Source of the DNA: Schistocerca nitens
Lineage: Eukaryota > Arthropoda > Insecta > Orthoptera > Acrididae
DNA length: 64,000 nucleotides
Direction of reading: 5' to 3'
Assembly: GCF_023898315.1 (NCBI RefSeq)
Contig: NC_064621.1
Coordinates: 125,959,521-126,023,520 of the forward strand
Part shown: piece by piece, positions 43,524 to 55,572 of the stretch
Layout of the letters: every line of letters starts with the position of its first letter
How positions within the stretch are numbered: position 1 is the stretch's first letter
Made by a program: the position numbers and the translations under genes
The notes under the pieces: model-generated
Told to the model about the DNA's origin: nothing
Databases searched by the model: none
The model's input: only the letters and a program-made list of their open reading frames with translations

Positions 43524-45046
43524 ATTCCGTTCTCTTTCGGCACTTTAAAGCTACTGTATTTGCACTTGACAGATGGTATGTATCAACTGCTGTATCAGTT
43601 CGCAGCGTTTCCTGTGTATTTCATTTATTACCTGTTTATACCTCTGTAATTAAGTTTAGTCTCTTGTTATAGGAATTTTCATTTAACTGTTTTTTTTTTT
43701 TATTTTGCGCTGTGCTACGGGCCCCTTGGGTGGTGACCGCTGCGCTGTTTGCACGTAGCGGTGTAATCACTTGACGAGTGTTGCCTTTGCAAGACAACTT
43801 TTACTTATTTGACTTGAGCACTGCGGCTCATACAGTTTTGTTACCTCTCCATGCAATGTGAACCTATGTAAGTACTAGCAGTTTGCTTTTAATACTTGTT
43901 GTGCTAGTTAAGGTTTCTGAAACGTTTGTTTTTCTCCTATGTTGATAATTTTTTTCATAGGTAACTCTACTTATTCTGATGCAGATACCCTTAGTCAGTA
44001 TCGAAACCAGGTGAATGCAGTAAACTTTGTGCAACGGATTGGCTGTTTTTGCCCGTTGAAACTTAAATACGGTTACTGAGCGCCAGACATGTTCAAGGCT
44101 GATTATATTTACCACCGTAAGTGACTGATTAGGATAACTGCGTAACATGTTGATGCAGAAGACGTAAACCTTCCGACAAAAATTGGGTCTCATGACTCTA
44201 CTCCAGGGACAGATGACAGATGAGCCCCATGCCACACTGTATTAATTGAATTCTCCACATATGATGCATAATCGAAGGAAATCTACTATGATGTCGACTA
44301 GAGCCCCCAAATCTACAGTTCGATGAGAGCGCAGATAGAGGGAACATACTGCATACTGTTAGCTCCTAAAGGGAAAGAGTAGAAGAACCGTATGTAGCAT
44401 TTAAAAATATGGCAGTACCTTTAGCTTTCACCACTGATGACGTCCTTTCTACGTTTATTTGCCCACGTTGATCTTCCACTAAAGGAATCATTTGATCGGT
44501 GAGGTTCTCCTGCCCTTCCGCCTAGGGGGGATCCTGCGACGGTGATAGCTTAGTTGAGGGTCTGGATGGTTCTGGCAGGGATACTTGCTTTCCCTGGTCT
44601 TTGCAACGTAACAGTTAGAACCGTAAAACATAAATGGATCTACCTCTTATGACAGGTTTTGAGATCTTTTATCTGCGTCTGCGTCTTCTCCGAAGGAGAC
44701 AGTGGAACTTTCCTGACACTGGCAATGCTTGCATGTTTCCTTGAGTCTGTCTGTTATCTGTCAGAAGCTCTATTATGCTGTTGCCCACGATCTCTACGCT
44801 TTTCTAGATGTAGAGAGATGATTCTTTTCGAAGCTGCGGACTTCTCTTTTTATGTTTGAGTATAGTAACATATCACACACCGGCAATTTTTAGTTTATGT
44901 CATTGAAAAATAGATATTAAATTCCTCAACGTGCACGAAAACCGTCACATCTGTATCTAGCAATTGTGTCCACGTCAGGGCAGTTTGTTGTAGGCTACTT
45001 CATGATTCGCCACGGCGAGAACAGTATCACTACTATCTGCTCCTGG
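43524..45046. other. No gene recognised
   Basis: A T-run near 43690 and scattered short frames only. The 123-codon minus-strand frame at 43864-44235 has no recognisable motif. Confidence 0.35.
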
Positions 45047-45057
45047 CAAGTGTGCGT

Positions 45058-45251
45058 GCCGGCCGAAGTGGCCGTGCGGTTAAAGGCGCTGCAGTCTGGA
45101 ACCGCGAGACCGCTACGGTCGCAGGTTCGAATCCTGCCTCGGGCATGGATGTTTGTGATGTCCTTAGGTTAGTTAGGTTTAACTAGTTCTAAGTTCTAGG
45201 GGACTAATGACCACAGCAGTTGAGTCCCATAGTGCTCAGAGCCATTTGAAC
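45058..45251 (+). repeat. SINE family A, copy 8
   Basis: tRNA-like head and full body. The 11-bp duplication CAAGTGTGCGT is at 45047-45057 and 45252-45262. Confidence 0.95.
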
Positions 45252-45262
45252 CAAGTGTGCGT

Positions 45263-45722
45263 CGGTCATTCAAGAATAGCGGCGCATTCTAAATTGGACA
45301 CTTTTCATGTATAAAACAAATTGAATGTAGTTTTTAACATCATTGATTATTACAAGTGTGTGTCTATACAGTGTTTGTATCGTACATTACAGTGTCCTGC
45401 TGTTTTGTCGATTACAGTTATTGTAGATATTACGAATTTCGTGCCTTGCAGCATACAAGAAAAAAAAAAGCAATTTCTACTATAAAGATGGGTCATGCAG
45501 ACTTCAGTCTCTCGGCGAAAAGCATTCCTACATTATATAAGCACATTTATGATTCTATGTTTTCGTAAATTGTGTTCTTTAAATTGTATCTAATTGATGG
45601 TCCTTATTAAATTATAATTTTGCATCTTGCGTTTTTCTAATAACTTGTTTTTCATTTTCAGTCCTAACTTAAGTACTAAATTTTGCCTGATGGAGGTTCG
45701 AATGTCGTACTGTATTACACTA

Positions 45723-45725
<3 letters not shown>
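45263..45725. other. No gene recognised
   Basis: AT-rich sequence without supported features. Confidence 0.35.

Positions 45726-45773
<48 letters not shown>
45726..45773. repeat. (TA)n microsatellite, 48 bp
   Basis: An uninterrupted TA repeat that directly abuts the truncated 3' end of mariner copy M3. Confidence 0.97.
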
Positions 45774-45775
<2 letters not shown>

Positions 45776-47480
45776 TTGGCCCGCTGGATGCCGCTGCCAT
45801 AGGTCATAGGTCAAACGGATATCAACTAGGGTTTTTTTTAAATAGGAACCCCCATTTTTTATTACATATTCGAGTAGTACGTAAAGAAATATGAATGCTT
45901 TAGTTGGACCACTTTTTTCGCTTTGTGATAGCTGGCGTTGTAATAGTCACAAACATATGCCACACAATTTTAGACGAACAGCTGGTAACAGGTAGGTTTT
46001 TTTAAAGTTAAAATACAGACCGTAGGTACGTTTCAACATTTTATTTCGCTTGTTCCAATGTGATACATGTACCTTTGTGAACTTATCATTTCTGAGAACG
46101 CATGCTGTTACAGCGTGATTACCTGTAAATACCACATTAATGCAATAAATACTCAAAAAGATGTCCGTCAACCTCAATGCATTTGGCAATACGTGTAACG
46201 ACATTCCTTTCAGCGGCGAGTAGTTCGCCTTCCGTAATGTTCGCACAAGCATTGACAATGCGCTGACGCATGTTGTCAGGCGTCGTCGGTGGATCACGAT
46301 AGCAAATATCCTTCAACTTTCCCCACAGAAAGAAATCCGGAGACGTCAGATCCGGTGAACGTGCGGACCATGGTATGGTGATTCGACGACCAATCCACCT
46401 GTCATGAAATATAGTATTCAACACCGCTTCAACCGCACGCGAGCTATGTGGCGGACATCCATCATGTTGGAAGTATATCGCCATTCTGTCATACAGTGAA
46501 ACATCTTGTAGTAACATCGGTAGAACATTACGTAGGAAATCAGCATACATTGCATCTTTTAGATTGCCATCGATAAAATGGGGGCAATAATCCTTCATCC
46601 CACAATGCAGCACCATACATTAACCCGCCAAGGTCGCTGATGTTCCACTTGTCGCAGCCATCGTAGATTTTCCGTTGCCCAATAGGGCATACTATGCCGG
46701 TTTACGTTACCGCTGTTGGTGAATGACGCTTCGTCGCTAAATAGAACGCGAGCAAAAAATCTGTCATCGTCCCGTAATTTCTCTTGTGCTCAGTGGCAGA
46801 ACTGTACACGACGTTCAAAGTCGTCGCCATGCAATTCCTGGTGCATAGAAATATGGCACGGGTGGAATCGATGTTTATGTAGCATTCTCAACACCGACGT
46901 TTTAGAGATACCCGATTCTCGCGCAATTTGTCTACTACTGATGTGCGCATTAGCCACGACAGCAGCTAGAACACCTACTTGGGCATCATTATTCGTTGCA
47001 GGTCGTGGTTCTGTTTCACATGTGGCTGAACATTTCCTGTTTCCTTAAATAACGTAACTATCCGGCGAGCGGTCCGGACACTTGAATGATGTCGTCCAGG
47101 ATACCGAGCATCATACATAGCACACGCCTGTTGGTCATTTTGATCACAATAGCCATACGTCAACACGATATCGACATTTTCCTCAATTGGTAAACGGTCC
47201 ATTTTAACACTGGTAATGTAGCACGAATCAAATACCGTCCGCACTGGCAGAATGTTACGTGATGCCACGTACTTATACGTTTGTGACTATTACAGCGCCA
47301 TCTATCACAAAGCGAAAATAGTGGTATAACTAAAACATTCATATTTCTTTACGTACTACACGAATATGTAAAAAAAGTTGGGGTTCATATTTAGAACAAA
47401 ACGCCTTTGATACCCGTTTGACCTATGGCAGTACCATCCAGCGAGCCAACCATAGCGCCATCTGGTTTCCCCCTTCAAGC
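45774..47480 (-). mobile_element. mariner-like element family M, copy M3, both ends lost
   Basis: This is the third copy of family M, minus strand. The outer ~110 bp of the 3' inverted end are missing at the TA microsatellite. The outer ~90 bp of the 5' end are missing where the palindromic element C begins (CCCTTCAAGC then TACAGGG). Confidence 0.88.
46137..47202 (-). pseudogene. mariner (DD41D) transposase pseudogene, copy M3
   Basis: It starts MDRLPIEENVDIVLTYGYCD (ATG 47202). The N-terminal piece ends after the first DNA-binding domain through a frame change near 47000. The C-terminal piece (46137-46616) is the clearest of the family: FQHDGCPPHSSRAVEAVLN gives the second catalytic Asp, and SPDLTSPDFFLWGKLKDI the third, with 41 residues between them. 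This spacing defines the DD41D type. The piece ends at the normal stop 46137. The middle, with the first Asp, is frame-broken. Confidence 0.85.
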
Positions 47481-47482
47481 TA

Positions 47483-48732
47483 CAGGGTGAGTCACCTAAC
47501 GTTACCGCTGGATATATTTCGTAAACCACATCAAATACTGACGAACCGATTCCACAGACCGAACGTGAGGAGAGCGGCTATTGTAACTGGTTAATACAAA
47601 ACATAAAAAAATGCACGGAAGTATGTTTTTTTAACACAAACCTACGTTTTTTTTAAATGGAACCACGTTGGTATTGTTAGCATTGTAAAATGTTAATTAC
47701 ATCAGGAGACATTGTAACCTTAAGTTGACGCTTGAGTACCACTCCTCCGCTGTTCGATCGTGTGTATCGGAGAGCACCGAATTACGTAGGGATCCAAAGG
47801 GAACGATGATGGACCTTAGGTACAGAAGAGACTGGAACAGCACATTACGTCCACATGCTAACACCTTTTTATTGGTCTTTTTCACTGACGCACATGTACA
47901 TTACCATGAGGGGTGAGGTACACGTACACACGTGGTTTCCGTTTTCAATTACGGAGTGGAATAGAGTGTGTCCCGACATGTCAGGCCAATAGATGTTCAA
48001 TGTGGTGGCCATCATTTGCTGCATACAATTGCAATCTCTGGCGTAATGAATGTCGTACACGCCGCAGTACATCTGGTGTAATGTCGCCGCAGGCTGCCAC
48101 AATACGTTGTTTCATATCCTCTGGGGTTGTAGGCACATCACGGTACACATTCTCCTTTAACGTACCCCACAGAAAGAAGTCCAGAGGTATAACATCAGGA
48201 GAACGGGCTGGCCAATTTATACGTCCTCCACGTCCTATGAAACGCCCGTCGAACGTGTACCTCACCCCTCATGGTAATGTACATGTGCGTCAGTGAAAAA
48301 GACCAATAAAAAGGTGTTAGCATGTGGACGTAATGTGCTGTTCCAGTCTCTTCTGTACCTAAGGTCCATCACCGTTCCCTTTGGATCCCTACGTAATTCG
48401 TTGCTCTCCGATACACACGATCGAACAGCGGAGGAGTGGTACTCAAGCGTCAACTTTAGGTTACAATATCTCCGGATGTAATTAACATTTTACAATGCAA
48501 CAAACGGCACTGATTACGTATTTGTTTATATGTTCAGATGTGCTAACAAAACTAACGTGGTTCCATCTAAAAAAACTTAGGTTTGTGTTAAAAAACATAC
48601 TTCCGTGCATTTTTTTATGGTTTGTATTAACCAATTACACTAGCCCCTCTCCTCACGTTCGCTCTGTGGAATCGATTCGTCAGTATTTGATGTGGTTTAC
48701 GAAATATATCCAGCGGTAATGTTAGGTGACTC

Positions 48733-48738
<6 letters not shown>
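47483..48738 (-). mobile_element. Palindromic mariner-like element C with 440-490-bp inverted arms
   Basis: The left arm 47483-47925 and right arm 48253-48738 are inverted copies, from CAGGGTGAGTCACCTAACGT and its complement inward. The right arm has an extra ~42 bp. TA is on both sides (47481-47482 and 48739-48740). Only about 330 bp in the centre is unique. Other mariner families here show inverted ends of 130-230 bp, so these arms are exceptional. Confidence 0.85.
47981..48265 (-). pseudogene. mariner transposase C-terminal remnant in element C
   Basis: In the unique centre, minus strand, 94 codons are open: INWPARSPDVIPLDFFLWGT carries the third catalytic Asp, followed by TLKENVYRDVPTTPEDMKQR and a tail to ANDGHHIEHLLA. 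The DNA-binding part and the first two Asp residues are missing. The remaining part resembles the C terminus of family M (CYRDPPTTPDNMRQR), so the families are related. Confidence 0.8.

Positions 48739-48740
<2 letters not shown>

Positions 48741-48810
<70 letters not shown>
48741..48810. repeat. (TA)n microsatellite, about 70 bp
   Basis: An uninterrupted TA repeat continuing directly from the TA target site of element C. Confidence 0.97.
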
Positions 48811-48811
<1 letters not shown>

Positions 48812-49942
48812 GAAAAACAACTTAAAGAACTAATTAGTACCTAATAATGCTTCACATTCGACGAGAAAAGAACTACATGTCCATATTACCTTCTATACAA
48901 TATAATGGAATTTACTGCCAAAAATACTTACTTGAAATTTAAAGGAAAGCTCAGACTATTTCAGTATTGCATTTGCGAGTTGTATCACCGTTCTTGTCGC
49001 GATGCGATATGTTCTGTTAGTCTTTCTTGAACCTTCCTTTAAACCAAATTTTCTGGATTCATAGTTAGATGCGGTCACAGTCTTGAAGATGGCAGCTAAC
49101 AGCAACTTTGACTAAACTTCAATTACTAAAGTAACCAGACAGTCAGTTGCAGGAAATTTATTTATCTAAACTCGTTTTTGATACTACTTTGGACATCTTC
49201 TTCAAAAGCACATGTAATGCCAACAAATGACATCATGTTGGCTGGTTTCTTTGTTAACTGAGGCCTCTGACTTTATTATATGCTACACTGTGGGACGCCC
49301 ATCCTACCAGGAAGAACTCAATGGATCCATCTCGTTCCCATGAGAAGTCGTGAGAATCAGAAGTTGAATCAAGCAGAATTTGGCATATTTTAGCAATTTT
49401 TCGACAACTAAGATGTGGCATATACTCCAGAGGTTGCCCACTAACGACTGTTTCGCTTCAACAGTCATCACCCCCGTCATGCAGTACATCGTAATGTTGT
49501 GAGGTTTGCCCTTATACTGGTTTTTCAAGATTCTCATTCGCTGTGACACACAACGTACCAACGCCTTGCAGTACGTTGGTGGCTGAGCGCGCCCAGAGCT
49601 TGCGGTCGCGGCGGACTGATGAAGCTCACCAGTCCCAGTTCAACTGTCCTTTGCTCGCTGGACCAGTAGGCTACACAACCAATGAAGACGTAACTCTCTG
49701 AGATTTTCACCGTTTGGCATGACCCAGGAAGGATGAGTGGTTTATGAAATTCTGTGTACGTGGCGAGCATCACGTGCATTGCTGCCAATACACCGATGAT
49801 GTGTTTAATAATTGGGACCTGGGCATAAAAATGGTGAAGTGTACTTAAAATAAGGCAGGTTCTGCTGTACACGCTTGCAGATTGCGCAGTTTGGCTTCGC
49901 AACAGCAACAGATCTAGTACTTCGTCTTGCCATTCATTTCAG
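48811..49942. other. No gene identified upstream of the esterase exon
   Basis: This is presumed intron, because the exon at 49943 starts with an acceptor-like site. A pyrimidine-rich stretch ending TTTCAG is at 49926-49942. Minus-strand frames at 49304-49908 have no recognisable motif. Confidence 0.35.
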
Positions 49943-50127
49943 GACAGTTCTCGCATACAATCAACGAAAACTTTGTTTCTTTGCAGCAAGACAATAGGAC
50001 CACCGTTTCACTGTCATCTGGTCTGCAGATTGTTGGCTTAAAGACGACAACCGTGAGGGGAGTCCCATACTTCAGTTTTCGTGGGATTCCTTACGCCGTT
50101 CCTCCGACTGGAAAATTGCGCTACACG
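49943..50127 (+). CDS. Carboxylesterase-family exon (N-terminal part)
   Basis: This 185-nt exon lies between a TTTCAG acceptor and a consensus GTAAGT donor (50128-50133). It enters with two bases of a split codon and ends in phase 0. Its 61 full codons contain SGLQIVGLKTTTVRG and FRGIPYAVPPTGKLRY, the block with which nearly all type-B carboxylesterases and their relatives (juvenile hormone esterases, neurolectin-type proteins, acetylcholinesterases) begin. The catalytic Ser, acidic residue and His come much later and are not in the window. It is probably one exon of a host gene with long introns. Substrate cannot be judged. Confidence 0.72.
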
Positions 50128-50269
50128 GTAAGTTCATGAATGTAAGCTGCAATTTCTCTGAGATCCACTGGTAAACCAATATATTATGAACAGCCTGCTT
50201 AAAAGCATGTTCCTCTACCTTTGTAATGCAATAGAGCAAGGATTCAGCGTACCATGGATTCGACAAGTC

Positions 50270-51072
50270 ATTGGTAGGTTTTGGAGCTATGTGGCATCAG
50301 ATATCTGCGCACAGACCAAGTTAATCCCGTAAGTGCGGGCCGGTGGTTTCATCGGGTACAAATCAACCAAATTTGGTAGCTGAAGCATCAATTACTACGC
50401 TTCTTAAACCAGTGTAGTACAGTTCTGGCCTTCTGACACGGACACTTGTCCTCCTGGAAGATGCGTTCGTCATTGGGGAAGACATGACGCGTAAAGACAT
50501 GAAAGTGGTCCACAATAATGTTCACAATAGTTCGTACCTGTCATGGTGCCTACGACTACTACCAAGTCCTCGTGGAAGCCCAGCTGACTGTCTCCCATAG
50601 CATAATACTGACCCAAACAGTCCGCGTCCGTGCAGTGGATGCTTTGAGTAGCTGTTCGCCTTAATGACATCGTATCTGGACATGATCGTCGACATGATAT
50701 AGCAAGACACATCATTCCTCCAACCAGGGTTCAAGTTTCCGTTGATCCACGGTCCAGCCTCGATAAGATGCGTTCGTCATTGGGGAAAACATGAAGCGTA
50801 AAGACATGAAAGTGGTCCACAATAATGTTCACAATAGTTCGTACCTGTCATGGTGCCTACGACTACTACCAAGACCTCGTGGAAGCCCAGCTGACTGTCT
50901 CCCATAGCATAATACTGACCCCAACAGTCCGCGTCCGTGCAGTGGATGCTTTGAGTAGCTGTTCGCCTTAATGACGTCGTATCTGGGCATGATCATCGAC
51001 ATGGTATAGAAAGACACATGATTCCTCCAACCAGGGTTCAAGTTTCCGTTGATCCACGGTCCAGCCTCGATA
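50270..51072 (-). pseudogene. Tc1-like transposase relic with internal tandem duplication
   Basis: On the minus strand, downstream of the esterase exon, the second catalytic region of a Tc1 transposase reads IFQEDKCPCQKARTVLHWF (near 50400-50465). VVVVGTMTGTNY and FHVFTRHVFPNDER lie before it. Downstream frames are broken and the Glu motif is not clear. The upstream half is duplicated in tandem as two 307-bp units. It lies in the presumed intron and is non-functional. Confidence 0.6.
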
Positions 51073-51073
51073 A
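50460..51073. repeat. 307-bp tandem duplication (two units)
   Basis: Units 50460-50766 and 50767-51073 both run from GATGCGTTCGTCATTGGGGA to CCACGGTCCAGCCTCGATAA and differ at only about ten positions. Confidence 0.92.
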
Positions 51074-53969
51074 CCCCGTGACCAATGCTGTCGTAATTGG
51101 CGATGTCGTTTCATCAAGTTTGAAAATGTTGAGGTCGGCTGCAGTGAAGCCAGATGTTCATCTCTAGTAGATCGAGGCTGGCGGCCGAGTGTTCAATGCG
51201 TTACACCACAAAACCGCTGGTCTGTGTTCGAGTCTTCGTCGTAGCACTTTTATTCGACATTTTTTCAGTGTATCTGATAATTATCTTTTGCCTTTTCTGG
51301 AGTAAAACTCGGGAGCTATGATTAATAATGAAATACGTATATCTTATTATGAATTGACAGTTATTTGCATCATGATACAAGATGCACTAGATAAAGCTTT
51401 ATAGATAATGATACTTAACTGACCTGCATTGTGAAACAGATACCACCTAAATGTACCTTTCTTTGCGAACCGTGTGACATTTACTTTTTGACACATGTAA
51501 GGAATTTCATCGCTCAACTTCAAAATCATGGAATGCACAGTAGAGCAGAGAATTACAAGATAGGGCAGAAGTAGTGGAACACAGAGAGAACTGGGGCAGT
51601 TGTAATTTATTCAAGATAACGGCTCTCCCTGGGGGGGTCCTCCCTCCTCCCTTTTTGTAGATGTGTGCAAATGACATTGTTGAAATCACCACCTCTATTC
51701 CTTCCCCCTCCCCCACTTACCCACCGCTCCCTCCCCATTTCTCCTTCCTGCCCCTCTTATGAACTGGTGAAAAAAAGATGCAGTCTCTGCTGAGCTACTT
51801 GAGAGGAAGAATGGCACTTACTCTCTTTATTTATTTACTTTACTTATTTTGAGGGAGTTATCCGAATTGTGGATATTCCTACACGTGCCTCCACTCACCC
51901 CACATGTGAATTGGTGGGGAAAAAGACTGTATTGAGCTACCAGACTGAGGGAAGAAAATGGGAGGTAAATTCGAGCAACATATTGTTTATTTATTTAAAC
52001 ATTAATTAATTAAATGGTGGGAAATGTTGGGTTGTGGTTCTATTTATTTGGGCAGTAAAACTGGCACTCTCTCATGACATCACAGAATAAATGGGTAGCT
52101 GGCACAATAGCAATATTAAAAATGACAGGAAATAGTACATTTGCACTACCCTATCAAATTAACTATTTAACAATTTACAGGAGAGAAGATAGGTAAAAGA
52201 GATCTGGAAGGTGTAAGTCAAACAGATCGCTTAAAACACTCACCACCGCCTTATCATGATTCATTTTCATGATAAAATATATATGAGTACTTCAACATTT
52301 GAGAATCACACACACGCATTCACACATACAGTTTGCAAATTAAGTAATTAAACTCTCACCACAAAGTAGCGCTAAATACATCAAAAGTCTTGCATATACC
52401 AGCGTTTGTGAACACAAGCGCCCTCCGCCACACGCTGTCCGGCTCACCACCACCACAACTTTCCCACTTTACATTAAACATACGTGGGGAAAAAAACCTT
52501 CCTATCGCACACACACGTGATCACGAAGCATCGACTGCAGGAGCCTGGGGGGCTACAGCCGCTTTGGCTGGGAGACTACTAGAGGTTTGCACACGTGTTG
52601 GCCACACCAGCAGCTGCTCGTGCATCTCACGTTATCCACATACTGGCCGTGCCAGGCGCACAGAGGCCGGAGAGAGTGTCACGGTGACTACCCAGCCGTC
52701 AACCGATCAATTTACATGGGGGTAATAATCTTCCAGCATATTGAATCCATCTTGAATCTTCTCAGATTTCCATGTAAAAATTCGGAGATTAAATACGAGT
52801 CCGCTTCTGTCGCCGCTAAGCCAGCATACTGGTTAGTTTGCTATTCAGCCACGAAGAGGGCACTGTGATCACCGCCGTTAGGTCTTGTCCCCGTGGCTGC
52901 AGGCAAGAGCCAACAGGTCATAGCCTTTCTTTATAACTGCCAGTAGCGAGAGGCTGAGCCGTGGCTTCCAGTCACCCAAAGCATCGTGACCACTCCTGCC
53001 ACTGGCTGCGAATGGGCATGCCTAAACCCCACCACACTTAAGACAGGTGCAGATTGGACATGTAGTTCTAACTGCAATTCCATCTCGATATTGACTCTCC
53101 AGTTTAAAAATATCTCCTTTAAACTATCCTAAATGAAAATCACACATCTCGAATTTCTCATACGAAGTGTAGATTCCTCATTTTTATACGAGTTATTTTC
53201 AAAGACAGAAGAAACTGGAGGATACGCACGTTTCCACGTCGCTGAGGTATCGTTACTTGTGAAAATCCTCTACAATAGTACAGCATAGGCTATATTTCCT
53301 CTCAGTACTCTTTCATCAGCTAAAATATTTGTTCTTGTCAGCTTAATATGTTACAACCTGCATCGCAGGACTATAATATTAAACGCATTTTTGACTCTTG
53401 CCCTACTTGTGTCACAGGAAGCCACGTTTTTGACTCTTGACAGAGTACTATCAGCGTGCCCTACTTGTGTCACAGGATGCCACGTTACATTCGAAATATC
53501 CTAAGGTAGCTAAATGCTTGGTCACCTGCGAAATCTCTTAAGAAAACCAAAGAGCAGCATAGAGGAGTAGGAAATATCATTTTCACACGATCACTTCATA
53601 AATAAGGTAACGTAGTTAATTTGTTTATGATTGCCATCTCTCCCTGTGTAGGTGAGCGATTGAAATTTCCTTAAAAGACCTCACTGCAACGAAAACACGT
53701 CTGATTCTGCTCCAACTCGCGAATCACAGCTGTGATACTGTTGCCCTCACTTCCACCAATCCAGCAGCGCGTCATTGATATCAAGTTGATTGACTAATTA
53801 ATTAAATTAATCATGAGAGTCCCTTTGCAAGATGAGAATCTTTTTCCTGCAGTTGTATTACACTCGCCAGGTAATCATTAGAGACGCTTCTTTGACATCT
53901 CTGGGAGCTTCCCACAGGCTAGGTAGTCACTTCCTCTGATGCCAAAACTGGTGGTAACATTCGTTATGT
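51074..53969. other. No gene identified; tRNA-like scrap at 51180-51240 and a short tandem near 53400-53486
   Basis: GGCGGCCGAGTGTTCAATGC and GTGTTCGAGTC at 51180-51240 look like a decayed tRNA-type SINE head. GCCCTACTTGTGTCACAGGA occurs twice, at about 53399 and 53457. A G+C-richer part at 52390-52870 has open frames on the plus strand without recognisable motif. Confidence 0.35.
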
Positions 53970-53980
53970 AGCATGTAGAT

Positions 53981-55561
53981 GTTGTGGTCTTCAGTCCTGA
54001 GACTGGTTTGATGCAGCTCTCCATGCTACTCTATCCTCTGCAAGCTTCTTCATCTCCCAGTACCTACTGCAACCTACATCCTTCTGAATCTGCTTAGTGT
54101 ATTGATCTCTTGGTCTCCCTCTACGATTTTTACCCTCCACGCTGCCCTCCAATGCTAAATTTGTGATCCCTTGATGCCTCAGAACATGTCCTACCAACCG
54201 ATCCCTTCTTCTAGTCAAGTCGTGCCACAAACTTCTCTTCTCCCCAATCCTATTCAATACCTCCTCATTAGTTACGTGATCTACCCACCTTATCTTCAGC
54301 ATTCTTCTGTAGCACCACATTTCGAAAGCTTCTATTCTCTTCTTGTCCAAACTGGTTATCGTCCATGTTTCACTTCCATACATGGCTACACTCCATACAA
54401 ATACTTTCAGTAACGACTTCCTGACACTTAAATCTATACTCTATGTTAACAAATTTCTCTTCTTCAGAAACGATTTCCTTGCCATTGCCAGTCTACATTT
54501 TATATCCTCTCTACTTCGACCATCATCAGTTATTTTACTCCCTGAATAGCAAAACTCCTTTACTACTTTAAGTGTCTCATTTCCTAATCTAATCCCCTCA
54601 GCATCACCCGATTTAATTTGACTACATTCCATTATCCTCGTTTTGCTTTTGTTGATGTTCATCTTATATCCTCCTTTCAAGACACTGTCCATTCCGTTCA
54701 ACTGCTCTTCCAAGTCCTTTACTGTCTCTGACAGAATTACAATGTCATCGGCGAACCTCAAAGTTTTTACTTCTTCTCCATGAATTTTAATACCTACTCC
54801 GAAATTTTTCTTTTGTTTCCTTTACTGCTTGCTCAATATACAGATTGAATAACATCGGGGAGAGGCTACAACCCTGTCTCACTCCTTTCCCAACCACTGC
54901 TTCCCTTTCATGCCCCTCGACTCTTATAACTGCCATCTGGTTTCTGTACAAATTGTAAATAGCCTTTCGCTCCTTGTATTTTACCCCTGCCACCTTCAGA
55001 ATTTGAAAGAGAGTATTCCAGTTAACGTTGTCAAAAGCCTTCTCTAAGTCTACAAATGCTAGAAACGTAGGTTTGCCTTTTCTTAATCTTTCTTCTAAGA
55101 TAAGTCGTAAGGTCAGTATTGCCTCACGTGTTCCAACATTTCTACGGAATCCAAACTGATCTTCCCCGAAGTCCGCTTCTACCAGTTTTTCCATTCGTCT
55201 GTAAAGAACACGCGTTAATATTTTGCAGCTGTGACTTATTAAACTGATAGTTCGGTAATTTTCACATCTGTCAACACCTGCTTTCTTTGGGATTGGAATT
55301 ATTATATTCTTCTTGACGTCTGTGGGTATTTCGCCTGTCTCATACATCTTTCTCACCAGATGGTAGAGCTTTGTCATGACTGGCTCTCCCAAGGCCATCA
55401 GCAGTTCTAATGGAATGTTGTCCACTCCCGGGGCCTTGTTTCGACTCAGGTCCCTCAGTGCTCCGTCAAACTCTTCACGCAGTATCTTATCTCCCATTTC
55501 ATCTTCATCTACATCCTCTTCCATTTCCATAATATTGTCCTCAAGTACATCGCCCTTGTCA
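53981..55561 (-). mobile_element. 5'-truncated LINE, copy R1
   Basis: This non-LTR retrotransposon on the minus strand is bounded by the 11-bp duplication AGCATGTAGAT (53970-53980 and 55562-55572). It consists almost entirely of reverse transcriptase coding sequence. The endonuclease part and 5' region are missing. A decayed relative lies at 36560-36910. Confidence 0.88.
53991..55561 (-). pseudogene. LINE reverse transcriptase pseudogene
   Basis: It would copy element RNA into DNA at a nicked target. The first open part (to 54787) shows NKAPGVDNIPLELL, ENYRTISLISHSCKIL, DQFGFRRNVGTREAI, FVDLEKAFDNVNW with the first catalytic Asp region, and GVRQGCSLSPMLFNLYIE. An extra base near 54801 shifts the frame. 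The next part (54441-54761) has the catalytic RFADDIVILSE box. A TAG at 54443-54441 interrupts it. The last part carries YGSETWTITSLDKKRIEAF and HVTNEEVLNRIGEKRSLW, typical of RTE-like or related clades. Two lesions only, so it is fairly young. Confidence 0.88.
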
Positions 55562-55572
55562 AGCATGTAGAT

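Noticed and set aside
45627-45814. Small ORFs with Ile-Tyr repeats
   Set aside because: They are translations of the TA microsatellite.
47697-48481. Similar ~62-codon frames on opposite strands, like a gene pair
   Set aside because: They are the two inverted arms of element C translated in mirror image.
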